Source: Sulfitobacter sp. HGT1 (GTDB lineage Bacteria > Pseudomonadota > Alphaproteobacteria > Rhodobacterales > Rhodobacteraceae). Taken from it: 64,000 nucleotides of DNA. The stretch covers positions 558,001 to 622,000 of the forward strand of contig NZ_BLWI01000008.1 of NCBI RefSeq assembly GCF_013282155.1, given 5' to 3'. The notes under the pieces are model-generated. The model had not been told where the DNA came from. It did not search any database and worked only from the letters and a program-made list of their open reading frames with translations. Positions 1 through 8,556 of the stretch are shown here, piece by piece. Made by a program: the position numbers and the translations under genes. Every line of letters begins with the position of its first letter. The stretch's first letter is position 1.

Positions 1-926
1 TTATCATGGGCATGGCGCTCTTGGTGATCATCGTCAAAGGGATCATCCTGTTCGGGCTTGGCACGTTGTTCCGTCTGCGGGGCCGCGACAGATGGCTGCT
101 GGCGCTTGGGTTGGCTCAGGCGGGCGAATTCGGCTTTGTGCTGGTCAGCTTTTCGGTCGCCACGGGGGTGATGCCCGGCCAGGTCGCCGAAGTGTTGCTG
201 CTGGTGGTGGCCCTGTCGATGCTGATCACGCCGCTTTTGTTCATTCTGTATGACCAGATCAGCAAACGTTTTGACAGCAAGGCAGGCCCCATCGTCGCCG
301 ATGAAATCGACGAACAAGGCACCGTTATCATTGCGGGGGTCGGGCGCTTTGGCCAGATCGTGAACCGGCTGGTTCAGGCATCGGGCTTTCGCACCGTGGT
401 TCTGGATCACAACCCCGAAACAATCGCCGTCATGCGCCGCTTTGGCTTCAAGGCGTTCCTGGGCGATCCGACCCGCCCCGACATCCTGCGCAAGGCCGGT
501 TTGCGCGATGCCAAGGTGCTGGTCGTGGCGCTGGACGATCCCAAATCCGCGCTTCAGCTGATTGCCTATGCCCGCAAGGAACGCCCCGATCTGCATATCG
601 TGACCCGCGCCCATGACCGCACGGATGTTTACCGCCAGTATCAGGCCGGTGCTGATGATATCGTGCGCGAAATGTTCGACAGTTCACTGCGTGCAGGGCG
701 CTATGTGCTGGAAAATCTGGGCCTGTCCGATTACGAGGCCGCCGAAGCGCAGCGCATGTTCTATAGCCATGACCGGGCATCGGTCCGTGAGCTGGCCGCC
801 CTATGGCGCCCCGACATCCCGCCGAGCGAAAACAAGGCCTATGTCGCCCGCGCGAAAGAGCTGCAAAAAGATCTGGAAACCGCGTTCATGAACCGGACCG
901 AGTACGAAGAAAAGAAACAAGCCTGA
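1..926 (+). CDS. Kef-type K+/H+ antiporter, C-terminal part (5' truncated by window edge)
   Basis: The frame is open to the left edge, so only the last ~306 residues are seen. The first ~80 residues are hydrophobic membrane segments ending in an ITPLLF stretch typical of the CPA2 exchanger domain. A linker follows, then an RCK/TrkA-N Rossmann domain with GVGRFG at about residue 111 of the visible part, where NAD(H) or nucleotide binds. The tail after residue ~250 is polar. By family, it is an inner-membrane potassium/proton antiporter gated by the cytoplasmic RCK domain. KefB and KefC cannot be told apart without the N-terminus. A strong hairpin terminator follows the stop. The next gene is convergent. 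Confidence 0.85.
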   Translation, partial: IMGMALLVIIVKGIILFGLGTLFRLRGRDRWLLALGLAQAGEFGFVLVSFSVATGVMPGQVAEVLLLVVALSMLITPLLFILYDQISKRFDSKAGPIVADEIDEQGTVIIAGVGRFGQIVNRLVQASGFRTVVLDHNPETIAVMRRFGFKAFLGDPTRPDILRKAGLRDAKVLVVALDDPKSALQLIAYARKERPDLHIVTRAHDRTDVYRQYQAGADDIVREMFDSSLRAGRYVLENLGLSDYEAAEAQRMFYSHDRASVRELAALWRPDIPPSENKAYVARAKELQKDLETAFMNRTEYEEKKQA

Positions 927-938
927 CACCAGACAGGC

Positions 939-975
939 AAAAGCCGCGGCAAGGGAAACCTGCCGCGGCTTTTTT
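939..975. terminator. Bidirectional intrinsic terminator between kef-type gene and carD
   Basis: AGCCGCGGCA (942-951) pairs perfectly with TGCCGCGGCT (961-970). The stem is flanked by A-rich sequence on the left and six T on the right, so it can terminate the antiporter gene on + and carD on -. Confidence 0.9.
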
Positions 976-993
976 AATGGGTCGTAGGGTCGC

Positions 994-1509
994 TTAGGCT
1001 GCTGCGACGCGGCTTTCCAGCACATCACCGATCTGCTTGGCTGCGGCCAGTTCATCGCCACCGGCAACGGCAGACACTTCACGTGTCAAACGCTCCAGTG
1101 CCGCCTCATAAAGCTGACGCTCGGAATAGCTTTGCTCGCGCTGGTCATCAGTGCGGTGCAGGTCGCGCACGACTTCGGCAATGGCGATCAGATCACCGGA
1201 GTTGATCTTTTGCTCGTATTCTTGTGCACGACGCGACCACATGGCCCGCTTTACCTTGGCTTTACCCTTGAGGGTTTTCATCGCGTGGGTGATCGTGTCG
1301 GGGCTGCTAAGCGCACGCATCCCGATTTCAATCGCCTTATGGGTCGGCACGCGCAATGTCATCTTGTCTTTGACAAAGGCGATCACGAACAGTTCCAGCG
1401 TGATGCCCGCGACTTCCTGTTCTTCGACCGACACAATTTGTCCGACGCCATGCGCAGGATAAACGACGAACTCGTTTGGACGGAAATCTAGCTTTTTCGA
1501 CTTGCTCAT
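994..1509 (-). CDS. carD: CarD family transcriptional regulator (CdnL-type)
   Basis: 171 aa, full length for the family. The N-terminal RNA-polymerase-interaction (Tudor-like) domain contains FRPNEFVVYPAHGVGQI (about residues 10-26). The helical C-terminal domain contains KRAMWSRRAQEYEQKI (about 86-101), the DNA minor-groove-contacting part of the family with its conserved Trp. CarD binds the RNAP beta subunit and stabilises open complexes at sigma-70 promoters, including rRNA promoters. The start has a good AAGGAG ribosome site 8-9 nt upstream. The gene stands alone, convergent with the antiporter gene. Confidence 0.93.
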   Translation of the reverse strand: MSKSKKLDFRPNEFVVYPAHGVGQIVSVEEQEVAGITLELFVIAFVKDKMTLRVPTHKAIEIGMRALSSPDTITHAMKTLKGKAKVKRAMWSRRAQEYEQKINSGDLIAIAEVVRDLHRTDDQREQSYSERQLYEAALERLTREVSAVAGGDELAAAKQIGDVLESRVAAA

Positions 1510-1812
1510 AAAAATGGCTCCTTGGTCACGGGGCGTTGCCCGCAGGGGTAGATGGCCTTTTCACAAAGGCAAAGGCTGCCCAGCCCAAAAGGGCGACAGC
1601 CAAGAATCATAACTTCAGAATTTCGGGTTCACCCGCAGGGATTGGGTTGAGAAGTGGCAGGTGTGTAAGTTCATCGAAGGCATAATACCATAAAAATGGG
1701 CCCTGCGAAAGCGATCGCAAGGGCCTTGTGTATTAAATTATCGTATAGAGGGGCCGTTTTACCGGAAAAAACCAGTCTGGCCGCCCCGCAGCTCTGGCGA
1801 TTTTCGAATCGC
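1510..1812. other. Intergenic region upstream of carD and downstream of fdxA
   Basis: About 300 nt without a credible gene. It should contain the carD promoter (minus strand, just above 1509) and, near 1690-1726, the fdxA terminator. I saw no clear operator, repeat or small ORF with a ribosome site. Confidence 0.5.
1690..1726 (-). terminator. Intrinsic terminator downstream of fdxA
   Basis: On the minus strand GGCCCTTGCGA pairs with TCGCAGGGCC (one bulged base) around 1699-1725 and is followed by ATTTTTA. It lies ~90 nt past the fdxA stop. Confidence 0.65.
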
Positions 1813-2151
1813 TTAACCGCCTTCGCCCGGTGCCTCCGAGAAGTATTTATCCAGCTTGCCCGCTTCGCCATCGCGTTCTTCCGCATCGGGAAGTGGGTCT
1901 TTCTTGGTGATGATCACAGGCCACAATTCGGAATATTTGCGATTGAATTCAACCCATTTTTCCATGTCCGGCTCGGTGTCCGGACGGATCGCATCAGCGG
2001 GGCATTCAGGTTCACACACCCCACAGTCGATGCATTCATCGGGGTGGATGACCAACATGTTTTCGCCCTCATAGAAGCAATCCACAGGGCAAACTTCGAC
2101 GCAATCAGTGTATTTGCAGGCGATACAGGCGTCGTTAACAATATAGGTCAT
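1813..2151 (-). CDS. fdxA: 7Fe ferredoxin FdxA ([3Fe-4S][4Fe-4S])
   Basis: 112 aa. The cysteine pattern matches Azotobacter ferredoxin I: C9, C17 and C50 for the 3Fe cluster (the second CxxC cysteine of a normal site is displaced) and C21, C40, C43 and C46 for the 4Fe cluster. The ~55-residue C-terminal extension ([18 protein letters not shown] region) is the hallmark of the FdxA subfamily. It is a cytoplasmic electron carrier; its redox partner is not evident from context. It starts at ATG 2151, upstream of the S4 gene's end on the same strand, with a ~50-nt gap. Confidence 0.95.
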   Translation of the reverse strand: MTYIVNDACIACKYTDCVEVCPVDCFYEGENMLVIHPDECIDCGVCEPECPADAIRPDTEPDMEKWVEFNRKYSELWPVIITKKDPLPDAEERDGEAGKLDKYFSEAPGEGG

Positions 2152-2202
2152 AGAGTCATCTTTTATAACGGGTTTGGCGCATTGCTAAATCAGCACAGCA
2201 CA

Positions 2203-2589
2203 TCATTCAAGATGGCGGGCCCGAGAAAGATCAAGCACACGCCGATCACGCTTGCTGGGACGCCCTTTTCCCTCAAAAGCCGGATTTTCAGGCGGTTTTT
2301 TCTCGGACTTGGGCGCAGGCGGGGACAGATCGGAATAAAGCGCCTGCGCTTCGGGGGCCGGGCCGCGCCTTGTGCCGATGCCGTCGATCTGGATCACACG
2401 AATGTCATCGCCCATCGCAAAGGTCAGCACGTCGCCCGGCACGATGATCGTAGCCCGTTTCTGCGCGATGCTCCCGTTCACGCGAACGGCGCCCGCTTGC
2501 ACGCGCGCCGCCGCCAATGATCGTGTCTTAAAGAACCGCGCATGCCACAGCCATTTATCCAGCCGCAGCTTTGAAGCCGCCTCCGACAA
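2203..2589 (-). CDS. S4-domain RNA-binding protein (Hsp15/HslR-like)
   Basis: 128 aa. LRLDKWLWHARFFKTRSLA (about residues 8-26), then a GAVRVNG turn, is the S4 RNA-binding fold as in heat-shock protein Hsp15, which binds 50S subunits carrying nascent chains. The C-terminus is basic and disordered. The only start compatible with the full S4 domain is TTG at 2587-2589, which directly abuts the TAA of the upstream helicase gene (2590-2592), so translation is probably coupled by reinitiation. This placement next to an RNA helicase suggests an RNA-metabolism operon. Its exact substrate is unknown. Confidence 0.85.
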   Translation of the reverse strand: MSEAASKLRLDKWLWHARFFKTRSLAAARVQAGAVRVNGSIAQKRATIIVPGDVLTFAMGDDIRVIQIDGIGTRRGPAPEAQALYSDLSPPAPKSEKKPPENPAFEGKGRPSKRDRRVLDLSRARHLE

Positions 2590-5523
2590 TTATTTGGTCT
2601 TGAGACCCATCAGGGCCGCAGCAAAGGGGTTGTCAGGGTCGATCGGCTTTTCCGCCTTTGGAGGGCGCGCGCTAAAGTTTTGCGACTTGTTGCCGGTTTT
2701 GTCGCCCTTGTCACCACGCTGGCCACCCTTTTTGCCACGCGGGCCAGGTTTGCCTTTGCCTTGCGGACGATCACCACCGCCGCGCCGCGCATTCTGGTTG
2801 GCACGGGCCGGACGACCCCAGGTAAAGACGTAAAACACCTCTGTCTCTGCGCCGGCGATGGATGCATCGGGGGCAGTACCTTGCGGGTTTTCCCCGGCAG
2901 CGGTGTCAGGGATGTGGTCCGATACCTCGGGCGTTTCCGCCGTTTCCGACAAGATCGGCGCAATACCTTCGTCGATGATGTCAGCCGTCTCAGGGACGAC
3001 ATCAGCAGGCTCAGCCGGCGCAGGGTCAGCAATGATACCGCCCGCAGATTGCTCGGCCGCGACATCCATCACTGGTGTGTCTGCATCCGCGCCCTTGTCA
3101 GCTTCCATCTTCGCGCCGTCATGCGGGATCACGGCATCAACAGCCTTGACCTTGGTGCGCTCGGATTTCTCGGCCTTGTAGCCAAGACCTTCCATCAGGG
3201 CCGCGAACTGTTCCAGCGTCATGCCGGTGATCGACAGCATATCCGGCTTTGCCTCGAACCCGCCGCGCGAATCCTCTGAGCGCAGCATGTCAGCCAGACG
3301 TTCCAGCATATCGATGCGGATCGCACGTGTGCCAGCATTACGGTAGCCCGACATGGTATCGGCACCCGCAGGCGCGCTTGCATCCACAGGGATGGTCACC
3401 AAACCCGGAGGGGGCGATTCAGGGAATTCCTGCAATCCCTTGCTGAGCGACCACAATACCAGCCGCAAACGGGTCGGCGCGGGTTTGAGCAACGCCTGCA
3501 TGAAGATGGTGAACTGGCCAAAACGGATACCGTGCTTGCGCAAGGCACCACGGGCATCCTGATCCAGCGCTTTGACATCGTCAGCGATATCGGTGCGCGG
3601 CAAAATGCCGAAATTTTCAACCATGCGGAAGGCAAAACCACGGGCAAGACCGGTCAGGGCCTCGTCCTTGGACAAGGCGACCAACGGCTCGAACAGGGCC
3701 GCAATCTTGCGATCAATGAAATGCTGCAAGCGGCGCTGCACCTTTTGGGCAACCTCGGGGCCTGCGACATCATCAACGAAAACCTCGATACCGGGTCTGA
3801 GCGGATCAGGGCCCGCCACCAGCTTGCCCACAGCCGAGCTGCCCCACATCAGGCCGCCCTGCTCTGTGAAATCAATCTCGGTATCGGGTGCATTATAAAA
3901 ACGGTCTGCACGCAAATGGAATTGCGGGGCCAAAGCCTGCAATGACGCGGTCTTGATCGTTTTGTCTTCTGCGACGCCAGCGCCTTTGTCTTGCCGGAAA
4001 CGGAAACCGTCCAACTTGCCTACAAATTCGCCTTCAACGGTTACTTCACCGGTCTCGTTTACTTCGGCCACCATGGCTTCCTTCTGTCCTAGCCGGCGCA
4101 AAAGCACGGACGTGCGCCGATCTACAAATCTTTGGGTCAGACGCTCGTGCAGCGCGTCCGACAGTCTGTCTTCTACGACACGCGCCTCGTCTCGCCAATG
4201 ACTTTCGTCAATTGTCCAACCTTTGCGTTGCGTGACGTATGTCCATGTGCGGATAAACGCCAGACGTTTCGATAACGCATCAATGTCGCCATCGGTTCGA
4301 TCAATGCGTTGAATTTGTCGTGCGATCCACTCATCCGGGATAGAACCCCGCTGATGCAGATAGATAAATATCGTCTCAAGAAGGCTGGCGTGCTCTGCAT
4401 GACTGATCCCGCGAAAGTCGGGAATCCGGCACACATCCCATAACAGCTTGACCGACGGCCCGTCGGTGCAGCGCGCCATGATCTCGGCATCCTGCCCCAG
4501 CGATTTGAGCACACGCAGGTCATCCGCCTCGCGGGCTTTGAACAGACGTTCGTGATCCGGCGACATCTCTAGCGTGTTGATCAGCCGGTCGATGCTGCCG
4601 AATTGCAGCGACGGGTTGCGCCAGTTGATCTTGTTTTGCGGGGTAAAGCTGTGATCCATGATCGCACGCGCAACGCCGTCTTCCAACGGGGGCGCATCGC
4701 CGGTCACACCGAAAGTCCCGCTTTTGAAGCCGCGCCCTGCCCGCCCGGCAATCTGGGCCAGCTCGTTCGGGGCCAGCGGGCGCATCCGCCGTCCGTCAAA
4801 TTTGGTCAGGGCAGAAAACGCCACGTGATCAACATCAAGGTTCAGCCCCATCCCGATGGCATCTGTGGCCACCAGGTAATCGACCTCGCCGTTTTGGTAC
4901 ATTTCAACCTGCGCATTGCGCGTGCGCGGTGAAAGTGCACCCATCACGACCGCCGCACCGCCCTTCTGGCGGCGGATCAGCTCGGCAATCGCATATACAT
5001 TCTCAACCGAAAAACCGACAATCGCACTGCGTGGGCGCATCCGGCTTATCTTTTTCTGACCAACATAGGTCAATTCGCTCATCCGCTCGCGTTTGATGAA
5101 TTGCGCCTTGGGGACCAGCGCAGCGATGGTCCCGCGCATGGTGTCAGACCCCATAAACAACGTCTCGTGCAGACCGCGCGCCCGCAACAACCGGTCGGTA
5201 AACACATGCCCGCGCTCGGGGTCGGCACAAAGCTGGATTTCATCCACCGCGACCAGATCCGCGCCCATGCCTTCGGGCATCGCTTCGACCGTACAGACCC
5301 AATATTGCGTGCGCGGCGGTACAATCCGCTCCTCGCCCGTGACCAACGCGACAACGGACGGGCCGCGCAACGCTACGATGCGGTCATATACCTCGCGGGC
5401 AAGCAACCGCAGGGGCAGCCCGATGATGCCCGTACGATGTGCCAGCATCCGTTCAATGGCATAGGTTGTCTTGCCTGTGTTGGTCGGGCCCAAAACGGCC
5501 ACGACCCTACCTTCGCCTGTCAC
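2590..5523 (-). CDS. SUV3-like DEAD/DExH RNA helicase
   Basis: 977 aa, similar to mitochondrial SUV3/SUPV3L1. Walker A GPTNTGKT (residues 12-19), DEIQ box (94-97), helicase C-domain motif QIAGRAGRG (257-265), then the SUV3-type C-terminal helical region. After ~750 comes an acidic Ala/Pro/Glu-rich linker (~770-880) and a Lys/Arg/Gly-rich tail (KGKPGPRGKKGGQRG) that could bind RNA nonspecifically. SUV3 proteins unwind dsRNA and feed degradosomes; the bacterial role is not established. The start is GTG at 5523, 18 nt after the upstream TPR gene's stop, in the same frame; a CTG one codon earlier is possible. The S4 gene follows directly. Confidence 0.88.
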   Translation of the reverse strand: MTGEGRVVAVLGPTNTGKTTYAIERMLAHRTGIIGLPLRLLAREVYDRIVALRGPSVVALVTGEERIVPPRTQYWVCTVEAMPEGMGADLVAVDEIQLCADPERGHVFTDRLLRARGLHETLFMGSDTMRGTIAALVPKAQFIKRERMSELTYVGQKKISRMRPRSAIVGFSVENVYAIAELIRRQKGGAAVVMGALSPRTRNAQVEMYQNGEVDYLVATDAIGMGLNLDVDHVAFSALTKFDGRRMRPLAPNELAQIAGRAGRGFKSGTFGVTGDAPPLEDGVARAIMDHSFTPQNKINWRNPSLQFGSIDRLINTLEMSPDHERLFKAREADDLRVLKSLGQDAEIMARCTDGPSVKLLWDVCRIPDFRGISHAEHASLLETIFIYLHQRGSIPDEWIARQIQRIDRTDGDIDALSKRLAFIRTWTYVTQRKGWTIDESHWRDEARVVEDRLSDALHERLTQRFVDRRTSVLLRRLGQKEAMVAEVNETGEVTVEGEFVGKLDGFRFRQDKGAGVAEDKTIKTASLQALAPQFHLRADRFYNAPDTEIDFTEQGGLMWGSSAVGKLVAGPDPLRPGIEVFVDDVAGPEVAQKVQRRLQHFIDRKIAALFEPLVALSKDEALTGLARGFAFRMVENFGILPRTDIADDVKALDQDARGALRKHGIRFGQFTIFMQALLKPAPTRLRLVLWSLSKGLQEFPESPPPGLVTIPVDASAPAGADTMSGYRNAGTRAIRIDMLERLADMLRSEDSRGGFEAKPDMLSITGMTLEQFAALMEGLGYKAEKSERTKVKAVDAVIPHDGAKMEADKGADADTPVMDVAAEQSAGGIIADPAPAEPADVVPETADIIDEGIAPILSETAETPEVSDHIPDTAAGENPQGTAPDASIAGAETEVFYVFTWGRPARANQNARRGGGDRPQGKGKPGPRGKKGGQRGDKGDKTGNKSQNFSARPPKAEKPIDPDNPFAAALMGLKTK

Positions 5524-5541
5524 CAGAATATTCCCGACGTC

Positions 5542-6108
5542 TTAAAGTGTGCGCCCGATGCCGTCGCGCCGAAGCCCGTCCAGCGCCTTTTGCGCGTTTT
5601 CATGGTGAGGGTTAATTTCTAACACCCGACGATATAGATCTGCGGCCAAGCGCAGTTTCCCAACTTCTTGCAAGATCGCACCCAACCCGAAAATAGCATT
5701 ATACTGCTGAGGGTTAAGCGCCAATGTTAATTCCAGATCATCTATCGCAGGGCCATATAGATCTGCCTGAAAATAGGCCTGCGCACGGGCATGATAGCCT
5801 TCGGCAAAGGCGGGTGCGTGATCTGTCAACGCGGTGAAATGTTCAATCGCGAGCTTGATATCGCCCGCCTGCAACGCGCCCTGGCCCCGCTTCATCAGCA
5901 GATCAATCGTCGCCGAACCGGATCGCGACCATGCGGTCTGAACCTCACGCTCGAGCCGTGACGCCTCTTCGGCAGGCGCATTTCGCAACTTGTCTAATAA
6001 TTCATCGGTTTGCGGCAGGGTGGACTGCGCAAAACAAGTACCTGCAAGCAACACCCATAAACCAAGTGCCGCTACGGTATGTTTGAGGTTGACGATGTGA
6101 TTGACCAT
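5542..6108 (-). CDS. Periplasmic TPR-repeat protein
   Basis: 188 aa from ATG 6108. This start is chosen because it places a signal peptide (VAALGLWVLLAGTCFAQ, cleavage after the AQ) at the N-terminus; a longer frame reaches 6162 but overlaps the divergent promoter region. About three tetratricopeptide repeats follow: residues ~70-100 (ALQAGDIKLAIEHF), ~105-135 (AQAYFQADLYGPAIDDL), ~140-170 (GAILQEVGKLRLAADLY). It is probably a protein-protein scaffold in the periplasm. It lies 18 nt upstream of the SUV3-like gene on the same strand; no functional link is obvious. Confidence 0.8.
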   Translation of the reverse strand: MVNHIVNLKHTVAALGLWVLLAGTCFAQSTLPQTDELLDKLRNAPAEEASRLEREVQTAWSRSGSATIDLLMKRGQGALQAGDIKLAIEHFTALTDHAPAFAEGYHARAQAYFQADLYGPAIDDLELTLALNPQQYNAIFGLGAILQEVGKLRLAADLYRRVLEINPHHENAQKALDGLRRDGIGRTL

Positions 6109-6182
6109 AACAATGTTGAATGTAACAGGCTGCCGCCACTTTTCCAGACGTGTCGGCACCAAATGCCAAAAAAGGGCCCACT

Positions 6183-6473
6183 ATGAGCGACATTTTGAAC
6201 GAAGCCGTAACTGTACTGAACGAAAAACTGGCCGGCGCGGATTTTGACGGCACAGCCAAGTTCGACATCGAAGGCGAAGGTTCTGTGATTATGGACGCAA
6301 ACGGCGCACGTGCCGCAGACGAAGATGCAGACGTAACCCTGTCTGCCGACGCGGATACGTTTCAGGCGATCCTGTCGGGCGACACAAACCCCACCGGCGC
6401 GTTCATGAGCGGCAAGCTCAAGATCGACGGTGACATGGGCATGGCAATGAAGTTGGCGGCCGTGCTCGCCTGA
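6183..6473 (+). CDS. SCP2 sterol-binding domain protein
   Basis: 96 aa. It is a stand-alone SCP2-like domain: KFDIEGEGSVIMDANG, then a D-rich segment (DEDADVTLSADADTFQAIL) and LKIDGDMGMAMKL. Such small proteins bind hydrophobic ligands such as fatty acyl or lipid molecules in the cytoplasm. The start is ATG 6183; a GTG start 33 nt earlier exists but would overlap the divergent gene's leader. The stop TGA overlaps the next ATG by one base (TGATG at 6471-6475), so it is translationally coupled to a lipase-like hydrolase, consistent with lipid handling. Confidence 0.87.
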   Translation: MSDILNEAVTVLNEKLAGADFDGTAKFDIEGEGSVIMDANGARAADEDADVTLSADADTFQAILSGDTNPTGAFMSGKLKIDGDMGMAMKLAAVLA

Positions 6474-7420
6474 TGTCTCTGACGCCCGCGCCCCTATTTA
6501 CCGGCATCTATCCTGGTCCGGACACTGGTCTTGCCCATTGGATAGAGACGTCTGACGGTAAAAGGCTGCGGGTGGCACATTGGACGGTCGAGGGGGCGAA
6601 AGGCACTGTCCTTTTGTTCCCCGGCCGCACCGAATACGTTGAAAAATATGGGGTAATTGCGGCCGAATTCGCAAAACGCGGCTTGGCGGTGATGGCCATC
6701 GACTGGCGCGGTCAGGGGCTGGCGGACCGGATGTTGCCGGATCGCCGCATCGGCTATGTCGATACGTTTTCGGATTATCAAAAAGACGTTGCCGCCATGA
6801 TGCGTGCGGCCCGCAACCTGCAACTGCCGCGCCCGTTCTTCCTGCTGGCCCATTCGATGGGCGGCTGCATCGGTTTGCGCGCCGTCATGGAGGGGCTTTC
6901 GGTTCAGGCAGCAGCCTTTACCGGCCCGATGTGGGGCATTCACATCGCGCCACACCTGCGCCCCTTCGCCGCCGTACTGTCGCATCTGATGCCAAAGATC
7001 GGTCAGGGGCACAGCCTGCCAATGGGAACAAAACTCGACCCCTATGTCACGGTTGAACCGTTTGAAGACAACATGCTGACCACGGATGCGTCCATGTACG
7101 ATATGATGCGCGACCAGTTGGCGGCGCATCCCGACCTGTCGTTGGGCGGCCCCAGCTATGTCTGGCTGCGCGAGGCATTGTCCGAAACAAACCATCTTGC
7201 CTTGCGTGCGGCCCCCAGCCTGCCTTGCATTACCCTGCTTGGCAGCAACGAACGGATCGTCCACCTTGGCCGGATCAGGGACCGGATGGCGACCTGGACC
7301 AGCGGCCAGCTGCAAATTGTCGAGGGTGCCGAACATGAAATCCTCATGGAAACGCCCAAGCTTCGCGACAGTGCGCTTGACGATATCGCCCGGTTGTTTT
7401 TGGGAAATGCAAAAAGCTAG
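6473..7420 (+). CDS. Alpha/beta hydrolase, lysophospholipase (PldB-like)
   Basis: 315 aa. The alpha/beta-hydrolase fold shows FPGRTEYVEKY (~49-59), AIDWRGQGLADR (~75-86), the nucleophile elbow AHSMGG with Ser128, and the late histidine in EGAEHEILME. This matches the PldB/monoglyceride-lipase group (Hydrolase_4). It likely hydrolyses lysophospholipid or monoacylglycerol in the cytoplasm. No signal peptide is seen. Translation is coupled to the preceding SCP2 gene. Confidence 0.85.
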   Translation: MSLTPAPLFTGIYPGPDTGLAHWIETSDGKRLRVAHWTVEGAKGTVLLFPGRTEYVEKYGVIAAEFAKRGLAVMAIDWRGQGLADRMLPDRRIGYVDTFSDYQKDVAAMMRAARNLQLPRPFFLLAHSMGGCIGLRAVMEGLSVQAAAFTGPMWGIHIAPHLRPFAAVLSHLMPKIGQGHSLPMGTKLDPYVTVEPFEDNMLTTDASMYDMMRDQLAAHPDLSLGGPSYVWLREALSETNHLALRAAPSLPCITLLGSNERIVHLGRIRDRMATWTSGQLQIVEGAEHEILMETPKLRDSALDDIARLFLGNAKS

Positions 7421-7542
7421 CTTGATCGACCTGCATCAACAATGCGCCCTATCCATCTGATATAAAACGATACTATACCCGCCCCATTTCGTTTATCACC
7501 GTTCCCCCTGTTCAAATCGCGCAACACCCCTATCTGTTTCGC

Positions 7543-8556
7543 ATGACCAAAGCACCCGTTCTTAGTTTCACCGAAAACGGCATTTATTGTGCCGCCGGGG
7601 ATTTTTACATTGATCCGTGGCGTCCGGTGGACCGCGCGCTGATCACCCACGGCCATTCCGATCACGCGCGTTGGGGCATGGGGCGGTATCTGGCGACCCA
7701 CGCCGCCCTGCCCGTCATGCGCCACCGTCTGGGCGACATCACCGCCGAAGGCATCGCATACGGCGAGGTCCGGCGGATCGGTGGTGCAGACGTGTCGTTT
7801 CATCCTGCCGGACATGTGCCCGGCTCGGCCCAGATAAGGGTCGAGGTCCAAGGCGAGGTCTGGGTCGCATCGGGGGATTACAAGGTGGTGAATGACGGCC
7901 TGTCCGAAGCGTTCACCCCGATAAAGTGCCATCATTTCATCACCGAAAGCACCTTTGGTCTGCCCGTGTTCCGTTGGGAGGACCAGGCAACTGTTGCAGC
8001 CCAGATCAACGGGTGGTGGGCGGGTTGTGCCGCCGAAGGAAAGACCGCTTTTCTGGGGGCCTATGCCTTGGGCAAGGCGCAACGTCTGTTGACCATGCTG
8101 GACCCTGCCATCGGCCCGATCCTGACCCATACGGCGACAGAGAACACCAATCAGGTGATGCGCGATCAGGGGATCAGCCTGCCCGATACGATCCTTGCGA
8201 AGGCGGATCTGAAACCCAAGGACCATCCCGGTGCGATCGTGCTTGCACCGCCCTCGGCATTGGGCAGCGCATGGGCCAAGAAATTTGGCCCCCAGGAAAC
8301 CGCCTTTGCCAGCGGCTGGATGGCCATTCGGGGCGTCCGGCGGCGGCGCGCGGGCGATCGGGGATTTATCATCTCGGACCATGCGGATTGGGACGGGCTG
8401 CTGTCAGCGATCAAAGAGACAGAGGCCGAAAATATATATGTTACGCATGGTTACACGGATATCTTCAGCCGGTACCTGAAGATTAACGGCTGGAATGCGC
8501 AGGTCGTCCCGACCCAGTTCGAGGGCGAGACGCTGGACAAGGATGTCTCGGAATGA
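7543..8556 (+). CDS. DNA-ligase-associated metallo-beta-lactamase-fold exonuclease
   Basis: 337 aa. Metallo-beta-lactamase/beta-CASP-type nuclease with HGHSDH at residues 36-41 (di-zinc site), GHVPGSAQI (~91-99), SGDYK (~110-114) and DHADWDGL near the C-terminus. It matches the 'putative exonuclease, DNA ligase-associated' family (SNM1/CPSF-like). It overlaps the ATP-dependent ligase by ATGA (8553-8556), so the two are co-translated and probably act together in DNA end processing and joining. The usual extra partners (Lhr-type DEXH helicase, metallophosphoesterase) are not adjacent. Confidence 0.9.
   Translation: MTKAPVLSFTENGIYCAAGDFYIDPWRPVDRALITHGHSDHARWGMGRYLATHAALPVMRHRLGDITAEGIAYGEVRRIGGADVSFHPAGHVPGSAQIRVEVQGEVWVASGDYKVVNDGLSEAFTPIKCHHFITESTFGLPVFRWEDQATVAAQINGWWAGCAAEGKTAFLGAYALGKAQRLLTMLDPAIGPILTHTATENTNQVMRDQGISLPDTILAKADLKPKDHPGAIVLAPPSALGSAWAKKFGPQETAFASGWMAIRGVRRRRAGDRGFIISDHADWDGLLSAIKETEAENIYVTHGYTDIFSRYLKINGWNAQVVPTQFEGETLDKDVSE

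Noticed and set aside
7422..7439. TTGAT...ATCAA inverted pair after the hydrolase gene, FNR-like
   Set aside because: Half-sites are 8 nt apart rather than 4, and it lies just past a stop codon, not in an obvious promoter.
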